A DNA stretch of 64,000 nt, from the NCBI RefSeq assembly GCF_000429145.1, contig NZ_AUBH01000005.1, positions 248,001 through 312,000 of the forward strand, written 5' to 3'. The position numbers were made by a program, and so were the translations under genes. Positions 9,801 through 17,695 of this stretch are shown here, piece by piece. How positions within the stretch are numbered: position 1 is the first letter of the stretch; the number at the start of each line of letters is the position of its first letter. The notes under the pieces are model-generated. The model was not told the origin of the DNA. It did no database searches and saw only the letters and a list, made by a program, of their open reading frames with translations. Source of the stretch: Aestuariibacter salexigens DSM 15300 (GTDB lineage: Bacteria > Pseudomonadota > Gammaproteobacteria > Enterobacterales > Alteromonadaceae).

Positions 9801-10087
9801 ATTTCGACCACACCAAGCGCGTAAGAACCTTCGTTTTCGAATAAAGGCTCCCACGTGATCATATTATTGGTTGTTTTCCATAAGTTGCCTGATGATGTCG
9901 CGACATAAAATTCGTGCTTTTTTTCAGGATGAAAAGCGAAGTCAGAAATGCGACCTGAAATCATTGCAGGCCCTATGGTACGAAGTGGAATCGAGGCCAG
10001 AGGGTTGGAATCAGAATCGGCCGCGAGTAAATCCAGTGAACAGACCAGTATCAATAGAATCTGGCATTTAAGCAGTAGTGTCTTCAT
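6824..10087 (-). CDS. Secreted VPS10/sortilin-like BNR-repeat protein
   Basis: A 1087-residue protein with a signal peptide (MKTLLLKCQILLILVCSLDLLAAD). It has many BNR/VPS10-type repeats of the form S-x-D-G-G-x-(S/T)-W (for example SVDGGKSW, TNDGGQTW, SDDFGHSW, TNRGKSW, TQNGGKSW) over roughly residues 50-720. These indicate two beta-propeller-like sheets. The C-terminal ~350 residues contain an immunoglobulin-like strand region and end in helical, coiled-coil-prone sequence. Marine bacteria encode many such secreted proteins, often beside peptidases; the substrate is unknown and no glycosidase active site can be identified by eye. It is monocistronic and convergent with the YceI-like gene. 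Confidence 0.85.
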   Translation of the reverse strand: MKTLLLKCQILLILVCSLDLLAADSDSNPLASIPLRTIGPAMISGRISDFAFHPEKKHEFYVATSSGNLWKTTNNMITWEPLFENEGSYALGVVEMAASNPNLLWVGTGENNAQRSVAYGDGVYKSVDGGKSWKNMGLKNSGHISQIWIHPTNHDEVLVAAQGPLWSDGGDRGLYKTNDGGQTWTRILEIDQYTGVNEFVVDPNDFNNIVASSYQRRRHVWTLINGGPGSAIHKSTDGGKTWSKMTSGLPGGELGRIGIAMAPSASNILYAIIEANDKDKGVYRSDDFGHSWSKRSGHMTSSPQYYNELIVDPKDPDKVYSVDTFTHVSKDGGKSFQPLSNEFRHVDDHALWIDPDNTDHMIIGGDGGVYETYDGGMLWRHAQNLPIAQFYRIQPDNAEPFYNVCGGTQDNNSLCAPSRTTVIHGITNADWNIVIGGDGYKPQIDPNDPNIIYAQYQYGGLARYDKRTRERLLIAPHPASGEKEYKWNWNSPLLISPHQSTRLFYAAEKVFQSDDRGDTWTAISGDLTRKLDRNKLEVMGRVWSVDAIAKNNSTSMYGSIIALNESPRKQGLIYVGTDDGLISVTEDGGANWRTEDSFKGVPDMSLVEDIIASVHDEDIAYAVFDNHKRGDYKPYVLKTTNRGKSWKLISSNLPEWGSAHTIAEDHVDPDLLFVGTEFGLFVTQNGGKSWAKMTGNFPTIDVRDLEIQRRENDLVVGTFGRGIYILDDYTPLRTKSSALAENEATFFPVKDSWMYLEGYQYGDEQKGSNGNELYTASNPPYGVVFSYYLKDGFKTLKAQRQEQEKALLKEGKDTPYPGWDRLREEDNEDAPTVYIEIKRKGGDVVRRVSANSNKGFHRIAWDMHYPSLSPVNLKKPSGYVPPWLKPPKGPLALPGDYTATLILWAQGEPRMLSEPMPFTVKLLNNSPEITGDRDALLAAQQRAGELYRKVEGAQKRFGELNNRINHIIEGVRLTPKSNDTHAKTAHSIKAQLDAISVLLNGDRTVSSRNEAVPWSVSGRASFIYWSIMSSQFDVSGNLMSSMQIAESEYHRVAEQMRDASNSIEALERELEELGSPWTPGRALSLTD

Positions 10088-10283
10088 TGACAGAAACCTT
10101 ATGCTTTACGGGTTAATTAGGGTTTTCACACGTACAGCATAGAGGTGTTGAGAAAACGAGTGACGCACGTTTATAAGCGTTTACAAGGTATAGTCGCTCA
10201 GGTGTTAAACATCAAATGCGTCACGCTTCCAAGGCAAGTTACGGTATTCTTCGCTGGTACTAAACGGCTCTAAACAACCTGAT

Positions 10284-10859
10284 TTACTCTTTCGGTGGAG
10301 GCCCAAGTAGCGCTAAACCTGAAGGTGGAAGTTTCGACATGTCTACTATCACGCCATACTTTGCAGCGGTTTCAGCGATAATCTGACCTACCTGTGGCGG
10401 CGATTTGGGGCCACCTTCTGACATGTTTTTCTCAACCGCTCTGAAGAAATCTTCAAAATGCCCTGGTGCGGCTACCACTAGCAATGTTGCAGGTTCATCG
10501 TAGGGATTCCAGAAACCGTGAATATGTCCCCGAGGCAATGACGCAATCGTGCCGGGACCCGCCTTAACTTCTTTTTCACCGCTCAAAAAATGGACTTGTC
10601 CATTAAGCACAATAAAAATCTCGTCTTCATTACTGTGAGTATGGGGTGGCGCACCAATAGATTTAGGCGGCAAGGTTTCCTCAAACAATGCGATATTGGA
10701 CGGGAGATCGCCAACGCTTACATGGTGGTGAATATCACGTCCAACATAGTGAGTGATGTCCCCCTCGCCAAGCTGAGAAAACTTCGGGGTATGGCCATGG
10801 TTGTCTGCACCATTGGTTTTAAAGGCGAGTAAAGCAATGATACAAATAAGGTATTTCAT
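10284..10859 (-). CDS. Exported cupin-domain protein
   Basis: A 191-residue protein with a signal peptide (MKYLICIIALLAFKTNG^AD). It carries a single cupin barrel: motif 1 is PHTHSNEDEIFIVLNG (H-x-H, E) and motif 2 is LPRGHIHGFWN, giving a complete His/His/Glu/His metal site. The exported location is somewhat unusual for small cupins. The substrate is unknown. It is flanked by intergenic DNA on both sides and is probably transcribed alone. Confidence 0.82.
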   Translation of the reverse strand: MKYLICIIALLAFKTNGADNHGHTPKFSQLGEGDITHYVGRDIHHHVSVGDLPSNIALFEETLPPKSIGAPPHTHSNEDEIFIVLNGQVHFLSGEKEVKAGPGTIASLPRGHIHGFWNPYDEPATLLVVAAPGHFEDFFRAVEKNMSEGGPKSPPQVGQIIAETAAKYGVIVDMSKLPPSGLALLGPPPKE

Positions 10860-11147
10860 AAAGAAGTCCTTTTCGAAATGTCTCGTTAACTATAGTTCGA
10901 TAGCGAAAAGACGCAAAACAATTCAAAAGGCATTGAAAAACCTTACGCAGGCCGAAAATTACTCCAATCACAAGCGCGTCGTCGAGCCCTTCTGCGTCAG
11001 TAAACCAGTTCACTACCTTGATGAATATAAGAATCTTGTTGGTACGGTCAGTTCAAGAGATATTTCCAGAGCCGACGTTGTTTGTTTGCTTAACGTTCAA
11101 AAGAGCATGTTAAGCTTACTGTAGAAAACATAGTGATTTGGAAAAAA
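10860..11147. other. Intergenic region, nothing recognised
   Basis: A stretch of 288 bases between the cupin gene (minus) and the DUF2750 gene (plus). A plus-strand open frame crossing it has no family resemblance and overlaps the cupin start, so I do not call it. It presumably holds the two divergent promoters; I could not fix -35/-10 boxes with confidence. Confidence 0.5.
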
Positions 11148-11471
11148 ATGTTGGACAACGATACCCAAGCTGCAATCTCGCAAATGCGCGACAGCGATGC
11201 GATATGGATTTTAAAAGACGCCGATGGTTGTGTCATGCTAACGTCAGAAGATGAAGATGGTGTACCTATTTGGTCAAGTAAGTCATTGGCTAAATCCTGG
11301 GCTAATGAAGAATGGTCAGATTGTGAGGCTGTCTCTATTGATATTGATACCTGGATTCGAAAATGGACCGCTGGCTTAATTCAGGACCATTTAATGGTAA
11401 TGATTAACCCTTCCCAGTTTGAAGAGGAAGGAGTGGTAATTACACCAGAAGAGTTTGCTGAATCTCTGTAG
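11148..11471 (+). CDS. DUF2750 family protein
   Basis: A 107-residue cytosolic protein beginning MLDNDTQAAISQMRDSDAIW. The DUF2750 pattern is visible: an alternation of W-x-L-x-D, a strand with PIWSSKSLAKSWA, and DIDTWIRKW. An upstream in-frame GTG at 11133 would add five residues; ATG 11148 with GGA 5-6 nt ahead is preferred. The function of the family is unknown. It is convergent with the next gene. Confidence 0.75.
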   Translation: MLDNDTQAAISQMRDSDAIWILKDADGCVMLTSEDEDGVPIWSSKSLAKSWANEEWSDCEAVSIDIDTWIRKWTAGLIQDHLMVMINPSQFEEEGVVITPEEFAESL

Positions 11472-11603
11472 TAGTGGCGCTGGTCAATATTAGTCATTGC
11501 TACTGACAATGACAGCACGGCTGACTGTTTAAATTGAACCACAATGATGAGCGACTTGCAGTCGACGGACTTTTTAAAGTTCAAAGCCCGTCTAACAGAT
11601 TAT

Positions 11604-11957
11604 TTAAGACTTACCCAGTTCGCTTGCTCGGCATACATAGGCCCAGGCCTGGCGCCCAGAGGTAAACGTTCCCATAACGCGGAGGTATTCCTCTACCTCA
11701 TATTCATCGGCCTGCATCAACTCTTCAGGCGTGAGCTCAAATACGGTTCCAGCCACGATATCACTGGCATTTCCCGTGTACTTAAGAATTGGGTGAGTAT
11801 CGGTACCGCTGGTTTGAATGACTCCAGGGTCGGTGATTTTGATCTCGGAAAGAACATAACCAACCAACGCGTCTTTTTTACCACTTAACAGACGGCCACA
11901 TGTTTCCTGTTGGACCTTTGGCATCTGTAACGTCCCATATGAGAACAAGTGCTCCAT
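11604..11957 (-). CDS. Gamma-glutamylcyclotransferase (AIG2-like) fold protein
   Basis: A 117-residue protein starting MEHLFSYGTLQMPKVQ. The YGTL motif of the substrate-binding loop is present, and an acidic residue sits in the ELTPEELMQADEYE helix, where the family has its catalytic Glu. The size matches bacterial AIG2/YtfP-type proteins. The actual substrate is unknown. The gene stands just upstream of yheU on the same strand, 40 nt after the yheU stop in reverse order. Confidence 0.82.
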   Translation of the reverse strand: MEHLFSYGTLQMPKVQQETCGRLLSGKKDALVGYVLSEIKITDPGVIQTSGTDTHPILKYTGNASDIVAGTVFELTPEELMQADEYEVEEYLRVMGTFTSGRQAWAYVCRASELGKS

Positions 11958-11997
11958 ACTTACCCCTCAATAACTATTGGCGCAAACGGCATGGGCA

Positions 11998-12231
11998 TTA
12001 CTCGCGCTCGCTGCGTAGAGCCCACTCTTGTTTGCTAATAATGTCGATACTTTCGTGCAGTTCTGAGTAAATCAGTACCGCTTCGCCTGAGCGTAATTGC
12101 TCGAGGACCTGATTAACTTTTTCTTCATGGCTGGTCTCTTCAAAGCCATAATCTGTGCCTTCTCGCAGCACAAAGGCTTCTGCCACATTACGTAATGTAT
12201 CCGGCGCAAGTTCGTTTATTGGTATCTTCAT
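11998..12231 (-). CDS. yheU: YheU family protein
   Basis: A 77-residue acidic protein beginning [20 protein letters not shown], with the conserved TDYG motif and a second half [22 protein letters not shown], as in E. coli YheU. The function is unknown. It overlaps the end of yheT by 4 nt, giving the yheS-yheT-yheU order known from enteric bacteria. Confidence 0.9.
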   Translation of the reverse strand: MKIPINELAPDTLRNVAEAFVLREGTDYGFEETSHEEKVNQVLEQLRSGEAVLIYSELHESIDIISKQEWALRSERE

Positions 12232-13274
12232 TCCGTTGCCAGGTGTTGGTTAACGAACTGCCTGAGGCGTTCGTGCAGCCAAATTTTTGGACGCCATGGG
12301 CTACCTTGCATAAAGCCGACGTGTCCGCCTTTTTCGCTCAATTCCAGTCTTACACTCGGCGATAAAGCCTCTTTGCGTGGGATCACATTATGATTCATAA
12401 AAGGATCGTCTAGTGAGTGTACAATGAGCGTGGGCGTTTCAATCTTGCTCAAGTAGTCGTGAGAGCTGCAGACCTGGTAATAATGCTCTGCATTGGCAAA
12501 ACCATGGAGAGGCGCAGTCACCCACTCATCAAATTCCCTAAAACTGCGCATACTCTTGATCCGTTCAAGGGTCAGGCTTTTGAGGCCAGAGTAATCTAGC
12601 TTGGAAAACTTTTTCAGCAGTGTGCCACGCATGCTTTCCAGTAAGTAACGCTGATAAAAGCGCGAGAAACCATGGTTAATACTTTCCGCGCATTCCGCCA
12701 GGCGCATTGGCGGAGAAACCGCCGCTACAGCATTTAGCCACTGCTGCTTAGGCAACTCTCCCAGCATTTTCAATAACATATTTGCTCCTAAAGAGAAGCC
12801 AATAGCAATTTTTCTGCTGCTGGGAAAGCGCTGCTGAATGTACTCAAGAAAGTACTGCGCATCTTCTGTTTCGCCAGAGTGATAAGCTCTCGTTGTGCGG
12901 TTTGGTTCTCCACTACAACCGCGGAAATGCATCATAGCCACCTGATAACCTTCGTCAGCCATGACGGCCATCACATCATTAGCGTAGTGACTGCGAATAC
13001 TGCCTTCCAATCCGTGAAAAAGCAGAACGACACCCTCTTTTTTTACATTATGCTGTGACCAGGCAACATCAACAAAATCGCCATCTGGCAGCTCCATGCG
13101 CTGCATGCGATAGTGGAGTTTTCGTCGTTTCTGCATAAATCGAGGCCATATGGTCTGTACATGGCGATTGCGTGCCCACCATGGTGCCGCAAAACCGCTA
13201 TCGACAATGTCTCCATACTCGTTCTGCCGAACTTCAGGTTCGATGCCTTCAGTATGTTGTTTTTGGAAGGTCAT
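12228..13274 (-). CDS. yheT: Alpha/beta hydrolase YheT
   Basis: A 348-residue AB-hydrolase of the UPF0017/YheT family. The oxyanion region [11 protein letters not shown], nucleophile elbow [10 protein letters not shown], the Asp in SLDDPF and the catalytic His in GGHVGFM are all present. The substrate is unknown, and an esterase role is expected. It starts with an ATGA overlap to the preceding gene and overlaps yheU at the end, so it lies inside the operon yheS - TIGR02444 gene - yheT - yheU. Confidence 0.9.
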   Translation of the reverse strand: MTFQKQHTEGIEPEVRQNEYGDIVDSGFAAPWWARNRHVQTIWPRFMQKRRKLHYRMQRMELPDGDFVDVAWSQHNVKKEGVVLLFHGLEGSIRSHYANDVMAVMADEGYQVAMMHFRGCSGEPNRTTRAYHSGETEDAQYFLEYIQQRFPSSRKIAIGFSLGANMLLKMLGELPKQQWLNAVAAVSPPMRLAECAESINHGFSRFYQRYLLESMRGTLLKKFSKLDYSGLKSLTLERIKSMRSFREFDEWVTAPLHGFANAEHYYQVCSSHDYLSKIETPTLIVHSLDDPFMNHNVIPRKEALSPSVRLELSEKGGHVGFMQGSPWRPKIWLHERLRQFVNQHLATE

Positions 13275-13729
13275 TGAAGGTGGTTTTCCTCAAATTGAAT
13301 ACGATGTTCTTGAATGTTTCTTATACGCTGCTTTGCCATATCGGGTTGAACCACCGTCGTTAAATTAGCCAGACTCTTTTTTCCGGCACTTAACGCCATG
13401 TTGTTTGCCGCTTCGATCAATCTTTGTTGTTGCCGCTTTTCAAGCTCAAGTTCGCGGCGAAGCGCATCGGCGTATTCAGATGCGTCCTTGCTTAGTGACC
13501 TGCGCATGTGGCGGTGCTGCTGAGTTACCTCATCTAGTTCGTTAAGGCTTTCTCGCAGTGCAAGTATTTGCTCAACAGATAGCGTTATATTGCAATAGTC
13601 AGCATATGCACAGCACAGTATAAGATTGACGTTAAGCCCATGGTCGTCCTGCAACGACAAACAGTCCTGCTTGACTGGTCTAATACCGTAAAACTCAATC
13701 GAGAATTGCCAGAATGACTCAGCTTGCAA
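13271..13729 (-). CDS. TIGR02444/DUF2390 family protein
   Basis: A 152-residue protein starting (TTG) MQAESFWQFSIEFYGIRPVK, followed by CLSLQDDHGLNVNLILCCAYA. This is the FW-x-F … LQD-x-H-G-x-(D/N)-VNLLL signature of TIGR02444 proteins. The TTG start at 13729 is favoured by GGAG 7 nt upstream and overlaps the yheS stop by 11 nt. The function is unknown; the family is regularly found between yheS and yheT in non-enteric gammaproteobacteria. Confidence 0.82.
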   Translation of the reverse strand: MQAESFWQFSIEFYGIRPVKQDCLSLQDDHGLNVNLILCCAYADYCNITLSVEQILALRESLNELDEVTQQHRHMRRSLSKDASEYADALRRELELEKRQQQRLIEAANNMALSAGKKSLANLTTVVQPDMAKQRIRNIQEHRIQFEENHLQ

Positions 13730-15623
13730 GTTGGCTCTCCAGTTCTTGCTGCGCGTCCTCTAACGCTTCCTGGGCATCCAGCCACACCTGCTCTGCCTGT
13801 TGTTCTTGCTGTTTCAATGCTACCTGCTCTGCCAACAATGATTTCAAGGTGTGCTTATTTGCATCATCATAGATGTCAGGGTTTGCCAGCTGATTTTCAA
13901 CGTCGTTAAGCTTCTCAGACACCGACTGCATCAGCGCTTCTTGTTTCTTGATAGTGTCGCGCAGTGGTTTCGTAGCTTGTCTGAATTCTGCTTCCAGGCG
14001 TTTGACGTCTTTTCTGTCCAGTTTAGGTTTTTCGATTTCGACAGACGCTGAGGATCTTGCATCACTTACTAACCAATCACGGTAGTCGTTAAGATCACCA
14101 TCAAAACGGTCGACCTGACCAGAGTCAACCAGATAGAAATCCTCGCATACCGATTCCAGCAAAAAACGGTCGTGAGAGACCAGCACCATAGCGCCGCTAA
14201 AACCCTGTAAGGCAACATTCAGGGCGTGGCGCATTTCCAAATCAAGGTGGTTGGTTGGTTCGTCTAGCAATAATAGATTTGGTTGCTGATACACTAACAG
14301 CGCCAGTACCAGACGTGCCTTTTCTCCACCAGACATAGGCTCAACGGCAGACAACGCCTCATCACCGTGAAAACCGAAACCGCCCAGAAAATCCCTCAGC
14401 TGCTGTTCTGTAGCCTGCTCGTCCAGACGTTGCAGGTGTGCCAGCGCAGTGTCTTCTTTACGCAACGTATCCAGTTGATGCTGGGCAAAATAACCTATAC
14501 GCAATCCCGCAGCGGTGTGATAAGCACCGCTCAGAGGATTCAACTTGCCGGCCAGTAGTTTAATCAGCGTGGATTTACCTGCGCCATTACGCCCGAGAAG
14601 TCCAATTCGGCTACCTGGAACCAGATTCAGCTTCACTCGTTGCAGAACGGCAACATCATCATAACCAACCTGAACTTCTTCCATACTGATCAGTGGATTG
14701 GGTAATTTGGGAGGCTCAGGAAACGAAAAACTGAATTGGCTCTGTGCATGAGCCGGCATCAGTTCCTGCATTTTTTCCAATTGTTTTATTCGGCTTTGTG
14801 CCTGCTTTGCCTTACTGGCTTTAGCTTTGAAACGGTCAATAAACGACTGCAGATGGGCACGTTTCTCCTGCTGCTTCTGGTACTCAATATCCTGCAAACG
14901 CAGGCGTTCTGCTCGCTGCTTTTCAAAGCTCGAATAGTTGCCGGTGTATTGATATAGACGCTGTTGTTCTACACTCAGAATTTGACCGACACAGCTGTCT
15001 AAAAACGCCTTGTCATGAGAAATGAGCAACAGGGTTCCGGTATATCGCTGAATCCACCTTTCTAACCAGATGACGGCATCAAGATCGAGGTGGTTGGTGG
15101 GCTCGTCAAGCAGCAGGAGATCAGAGTCCAGCAACAATGCTCTGGCAAGGTTCATGCGCATTCGCCAGCCACCCGAAAACGCTGCAACAGGGCGATGCAA
15201 ACTGTCGTTTGCGAAACCTAAACCCGCTAATATTGTGGCAGCACGCGACTCAATGTCATAACCCAGCTGCTCCAGCTCGCTATGTGCAATGGCAATCGCA
15301 TCACCGTTACCCTGCTGCTGAGCATCAGTCAGTTTTTGTTGCCAGTGTCTGTATGTTGTGTGTCCGTCAACCACATAATCTAACGCAGAACGTTGTGACG
15401 AAGGGGTCTCCTGCGCAACCGAAACAATTTTCCAACCCGCCGGGATCTGACAACTACCTGCTTCTGTATGGAGCTCTCCACGTAGCAGCGCAAACAAGCT
15501 GGATTTGCCACTGCCGTTAGCGCCTATCAATCCGACTTTGTGCCCCGGAAACACATCGGCATTGGCATCCTGCAGCAAGACTTTTACGCCTCGTTGCAGC
15601 GTCACGTTGGAAAGCTTGATCAT
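13719..15623 (-). CDS. yheS: ABC-F ATPase YheS
   Basis: A 634-residue soluble protein with two ABC domains. The first has Walker A GANGSGKSS, signature FSGGWRMRMNLA and Walker B LLLLDEPTNHLD. The second has Walker A GRNGAGKST, signature MSGGEKARLVLA and LLLLDEPTNHLD. A linker rich in charged residues separates them, and the last ~100 residues form a coiled-coil tail. There is no membrane domain. ABC-F proteins act on ribosomes during translation. The start is ATG 15623 with GAGG 7 nt upstream; GTG and TTG codons just ahead are less likely. Confidence 0.93.
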   Translation of the reverse strand: MIKLSNVTLQRGVKVLLQDANADVFPGHKVGLIGANGSGKSSLFALLRGELHTEAGSCQIPAGWKIVSVAQETPSSQRSALDYVVDGHTTYRHWQQKLTDAQQQGNGDAIAIAHSELEQLGYDIESRAATILAGLGFANDSLHRPVAAFSGGWRMRMNLARALLLDSDLLLLDEPTNHLDLDAVIWLERWIQRYTGTLLLISHDKAFLDSCVGQILSVEQQRLYQYTGNYSSFEKQRAERLRLQDIEYQKQQEKRAHLQSFIDRFKAKASKAKQAQSRIKQLEKMQELMPAHAQSQFSFSFPEPPKLPNPLISMEEVQVGYDDVAVLQRVKLNLVPGSRIGLLGRNGAGKSTLIKLLAGKLNPLSGAYHTAAGLRIGYFAQHQLDTLRKEDTALAHLQRLDEQATEQQLRDFLGGFGFHGDEALSAVEPMSGGEKARLVLALLVYQQPNLLLLDEPTNHLDLEMRHALNVALQGFSGAMVLVSHDRFLLESVCEDFYLVDSGQVDRFDGDLNDYRDWLVSDARSSASVEIEKPKLDRKDVKRLEAEFRQATKPLRDTIKKQEALMQSVSEKLNDVENQLANPDIYDDANKHTLKSLLAEQVALKQQEQQAEQVWLDAQEALEDAQQELESQLAS

Positions 15624-15704
15624 CAACACGCCTCATCTCTATTTCAGGCGCGGCATTCTATCAATAAAGCGTGACGCTGTTGATCCCTAAGTGTGTTTGC
15701 TGCC

Positions 15705-15995
15705 TTACGCAGAACGCTTTTTCAGAGCAACGACATCGGCTTGCTCGTCAGTTAGTACCTGATCTGCAGATTTGCCACGCAGTATTTGACTCACCGCATC
15801 TTTACCTGATGCAAGGGTAATCGCCAATTCTTCGAGACTGTCGTCGTCAAGCTTAGTACCTTTAGCAGAAAGATAGACGGCCAGGTTATCTGCAATCTCT
15901 AACATCTTGTCGTATTTATCGGCTTCTTTTTTATCGGTTGTCACCAGCTTTTCAACCCCCTTATGCGTAACGACATACTGCAGTGTGATAGCCAT
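15705..15995 (-). CDS. yebG: SOS-inducible YebG family protein
   Basis: A 96-residue protein. The first 50 residues match YebG closely (MAITLQYVVTHKGVEKLVTT, then KKEADKYDKML). YebG is a DNA-damage-inducible protein of unknown function in E. coli. A near-consensus LexA box lies 46 nt upstream of the start, which supports SOS control. The ATG at 15995 has AGGAG upstream. Confidence 0.92.
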   Translation of the reverse strand: MAITLQYVVTHKGVEKLVTTDKKEADKYDKMLEIADNLAVYLSAKGTKLDDDSLEELAITLASGKDAVSQILRGKSADQVLTDEQADVVALKKRSA

Positions 15996-16040
15996 AATTC
16001 AGCTCCTTTTGGTTGGTGTTTCATTACGCTAACATGATAA

Positions 16041-16056
16041 CTGTATTTATGTACAG
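16041..16056 (-). promoter_or_regulatory. LexA box upstream of yebG
   Basis: CTGTATTTATGTACAG fits the SOS consensus CTG-N10-CAG, with an AT-rich centre close to CTGTATATATATACAG, and is flanked by the favoured TA on the outside. It lies between divergent yebG and yheV, 46 nt from the yebG start. lexA itself is in the window. Confidence 0.9.
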
Positions 16057-16126
16057 TATTTAGTTCTGATCTCAGGTTGAGAGTCTGGGGTATAATGGCC
16101 AACTAAGTTATTTGTAGGAAATAACG

Positions 16127-16330
16127 TTGGCACGACAACGAAAACGATTTATTGCGGGCGCTACCTGTCCCAAATGTCAGTCAGTCGATACACTAATGCT
16201 TTACATCCAGAATAATGTTGAAACTGTTGAGTGTGTCAGCTGTGGCCATCAACGCACCCAGGCTGACGACAAAGTACAATCCAAGACGCGCGCCAGTGAG
16301 TCGGTTATCGGCGTATTCAAGCCGGACTAA
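16127..16330 (+). CDS. yheV: YheV family zinc-ribbon protein
   Basis: A 67-residue protein with four cysteines as C14-x2-C17 and C36-x2-C39 (CPKC … CVSC), forming a probable zinc ribbon. The start RQRKRFIAGATCPKC is characteristic of YheV. The start codon is TTG 16127, with TAGGA about 7 nt upstream. TATAAT at 16091-16096 could be a -10 box, but no -35 stands out. Proximity to slyX and fkpA reflects the enteric order. Confidence 0.88.
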   Translation: MARQRKRFIAGATCPKCQSVDTLMLYIQNNVETVECVSCGHQRTQADDKVQSKTRASESVIGVFKPD

Positions 16331-16347
16331 TCACCCATCATCACTAT

Positions 16348-16572
16348 TCAATAGTGCGGCGGAGGGGTTTCTTCAGACAGGTCAGCAATTTGTGAGGATG
16401 GCATTTGTTTAAGCCGTTCAATGACATGGTTAAGTTTGAAGGTCATATCATCGATTTGCTTTTGCTGTGATGTCAGGGCGTGATTCAGCTGATCGATGGT
16501 ATGCTCCTGATAGGCAACCTTAGTCTGTAACTCATCAATATGCTGCTGTAGTTCTTGTACGTCATTGCTCAC
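16348..16572 (-). CDS. slyX: SlyX family protein
   Basis: A 74-residue protein that is almost entirely coiled coil, with the family's C-terminal PPPHY ending. The function is unknown. It overlaps the end of the WD40 lipoprotein gene by 11 nt on the same strand, so the two are probably co-transcribed. Confidence 0.9.
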   Translation of the reverse strand: MSNDVQELQQHIDELQTKVAYQEHTIDQLNHALTSQQKQIDDMTFKLNHVIERLKQMPSSQIADLSEETPPPHY

Positions 16573-17581
16573 TATTGATCTCCCACACCTCGGCCAGACC
16601 GCTGCTACTCACGGAAAGCACACGATTATCCGGCAAAAAGCTTACGCCGTACACCACTGCCGTGCGTGGAGATGCCCCCTCACGGGGCGTGACGCGCCAC
16701 TCCTGAATCTGTTCACCGCTATGCAAGTCCCACAAACTAAGGCCACGTGAAGGAGAACCTGTAAGTAGGTACTTACCATCAGCGGAAAATTCAACATCAG
16801 TGAAGATTTTCTGGCGCTCAATGAATTTCAATGTGCTGATAGGCTCGCCGGTCTGCACATTCCAGACTCTGGCCTGCTTTTGACTGTCGGCGGTAAAAGC
16901 GAATCTGCCCTTGTCATCCAGAGCCACTTTGGTTACGCGACTAGGATGACTGAAACGGTGTATAACCTGACCGCTTCGGGTGCTCCACAGATACGCAACG
17001 TAGTCATTACCGCCCGTCAATGCAAAGCGTCCATTGGGCGAGATGTCAACGCTATTGATTTTTTCCTGATGACCGAGAAACTCTATGCGTCTGCCGCTAT
17101 CGGGCTCAAAAAACAGAACCTTACCGTTGCCACGCCCAACCAGAATACCCGCCGCGCTGCTGGCGACCGCCACGTCTCTAACGCTGGACTCATCGATTCG
17201 CCAAAAGCCCATAGGCTCTCCACTGGCAACATCCCATAAGGCAAACGCTTCACGGTCGGATGTCAGGACATAGTTGTTATCTGCCGCAATATGCACGGTA
17301 GTCACAAGGTTTTCGCCATCTCCCTGATGTGACCAGTTATAACGCGCCTCTTTTTCACCCTGATACCATACGGACACGCCGTTACTCACATCGGATACCA
17401 CACTGAACTCGGCATCGGTGGCAATATCAGCGGCCATAGCTCCTTCTTCGGCATAGCGCACAGCGCTTATTGGCGTAGCCAGATACCCTGAACAGGCACT
17501 TATCAGCAGGCTGCCCAAAAGCAACCAAATCGTCTTATATGATGGGTTTAGATTTAGTGACATTCCGTTTAGACTATGCAA
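16562..17581 (-). CDS. WD40-repeat lipoprotein
   Basis: A 339-residue protein with a lipoprotein signal: hydrophobic segment WLLLGSLLISAC with the lipobox Cys at residue 30. If the second Met (ATG 17563) is used, the Cys is residue 24; neither start has a strong RBS. The mature part carries about six to seven WD40 blades (for example FALTGGNDYVAYLWSTRSG and LLTGSPSRGLSLWDLHSG), enough for one beta propeller. It is divergent from fkpA and upstream of slyX. It is probably an envelope scaffold protein; the partner is unknown. Confidence 0.82.
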   Translation of the reverse strand: MHSLNGMSLNLNPSYKTIWLLLGSLLISACSGYLATPISAVRYAEEGAMAADIATDAEFSVVSDVSNGVSVWYQGEKEARYNWSHQGDGENLVTTVHIAADNNYVLTSDREAFALWDVASGEPMGFWRIDESSVRDVAVASSAAGILVGRGNGKVLFFEPDSGRRIEFLGHQEKINSVDISPNGRFALTGGNDYVAYLWSTRSGQVIHRFSHPSRVTKVALDDKGRFAFTADSQKQARVWNVQTGEPISTLKFIERQKIFTDVEFSADGKYLLTGSPSRGLSLWDLHSGEQIQEWRVTPREGASPRTAVVYGVSFLPDNRVLSVSSSGLAEVWEINSEQ

Positions 17582-17695
17582 CGACTATCTGCTTATTTAT
17601 TAGCGATAACGACAAGGTTACCGCTGCATATGCGTTTAATCCACTCATAACAATAGACTTCAAATTATAAAGCATTTCATTCGGAGAGTTTTTTT

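Noticed and set aside
10801-11124. Plus-strand open frame of 107 codons in the DUF2750 upstream region
   Set aside because: It overlaps the cupin gene start, has no RBS and no family-like composition.
11544-11888. Plus-strand open frame opposite the AIG2-like gene
   Set aside because: It lies almost wholly antisense to a gene with clear family motifs.
15137-15520. Plus-strand open frame of 127 codons
   Set aside because: Antisense shadow of the well-supported yheS gene, with Cys/His-rich random-like sequence.
16091-16096. TATAAT as a -10 box for yheV
   Set aside because: The hexamer is perfect and well placed, but no -35 at 16-18 nt is seen, so I mention it only in the yheV entry.
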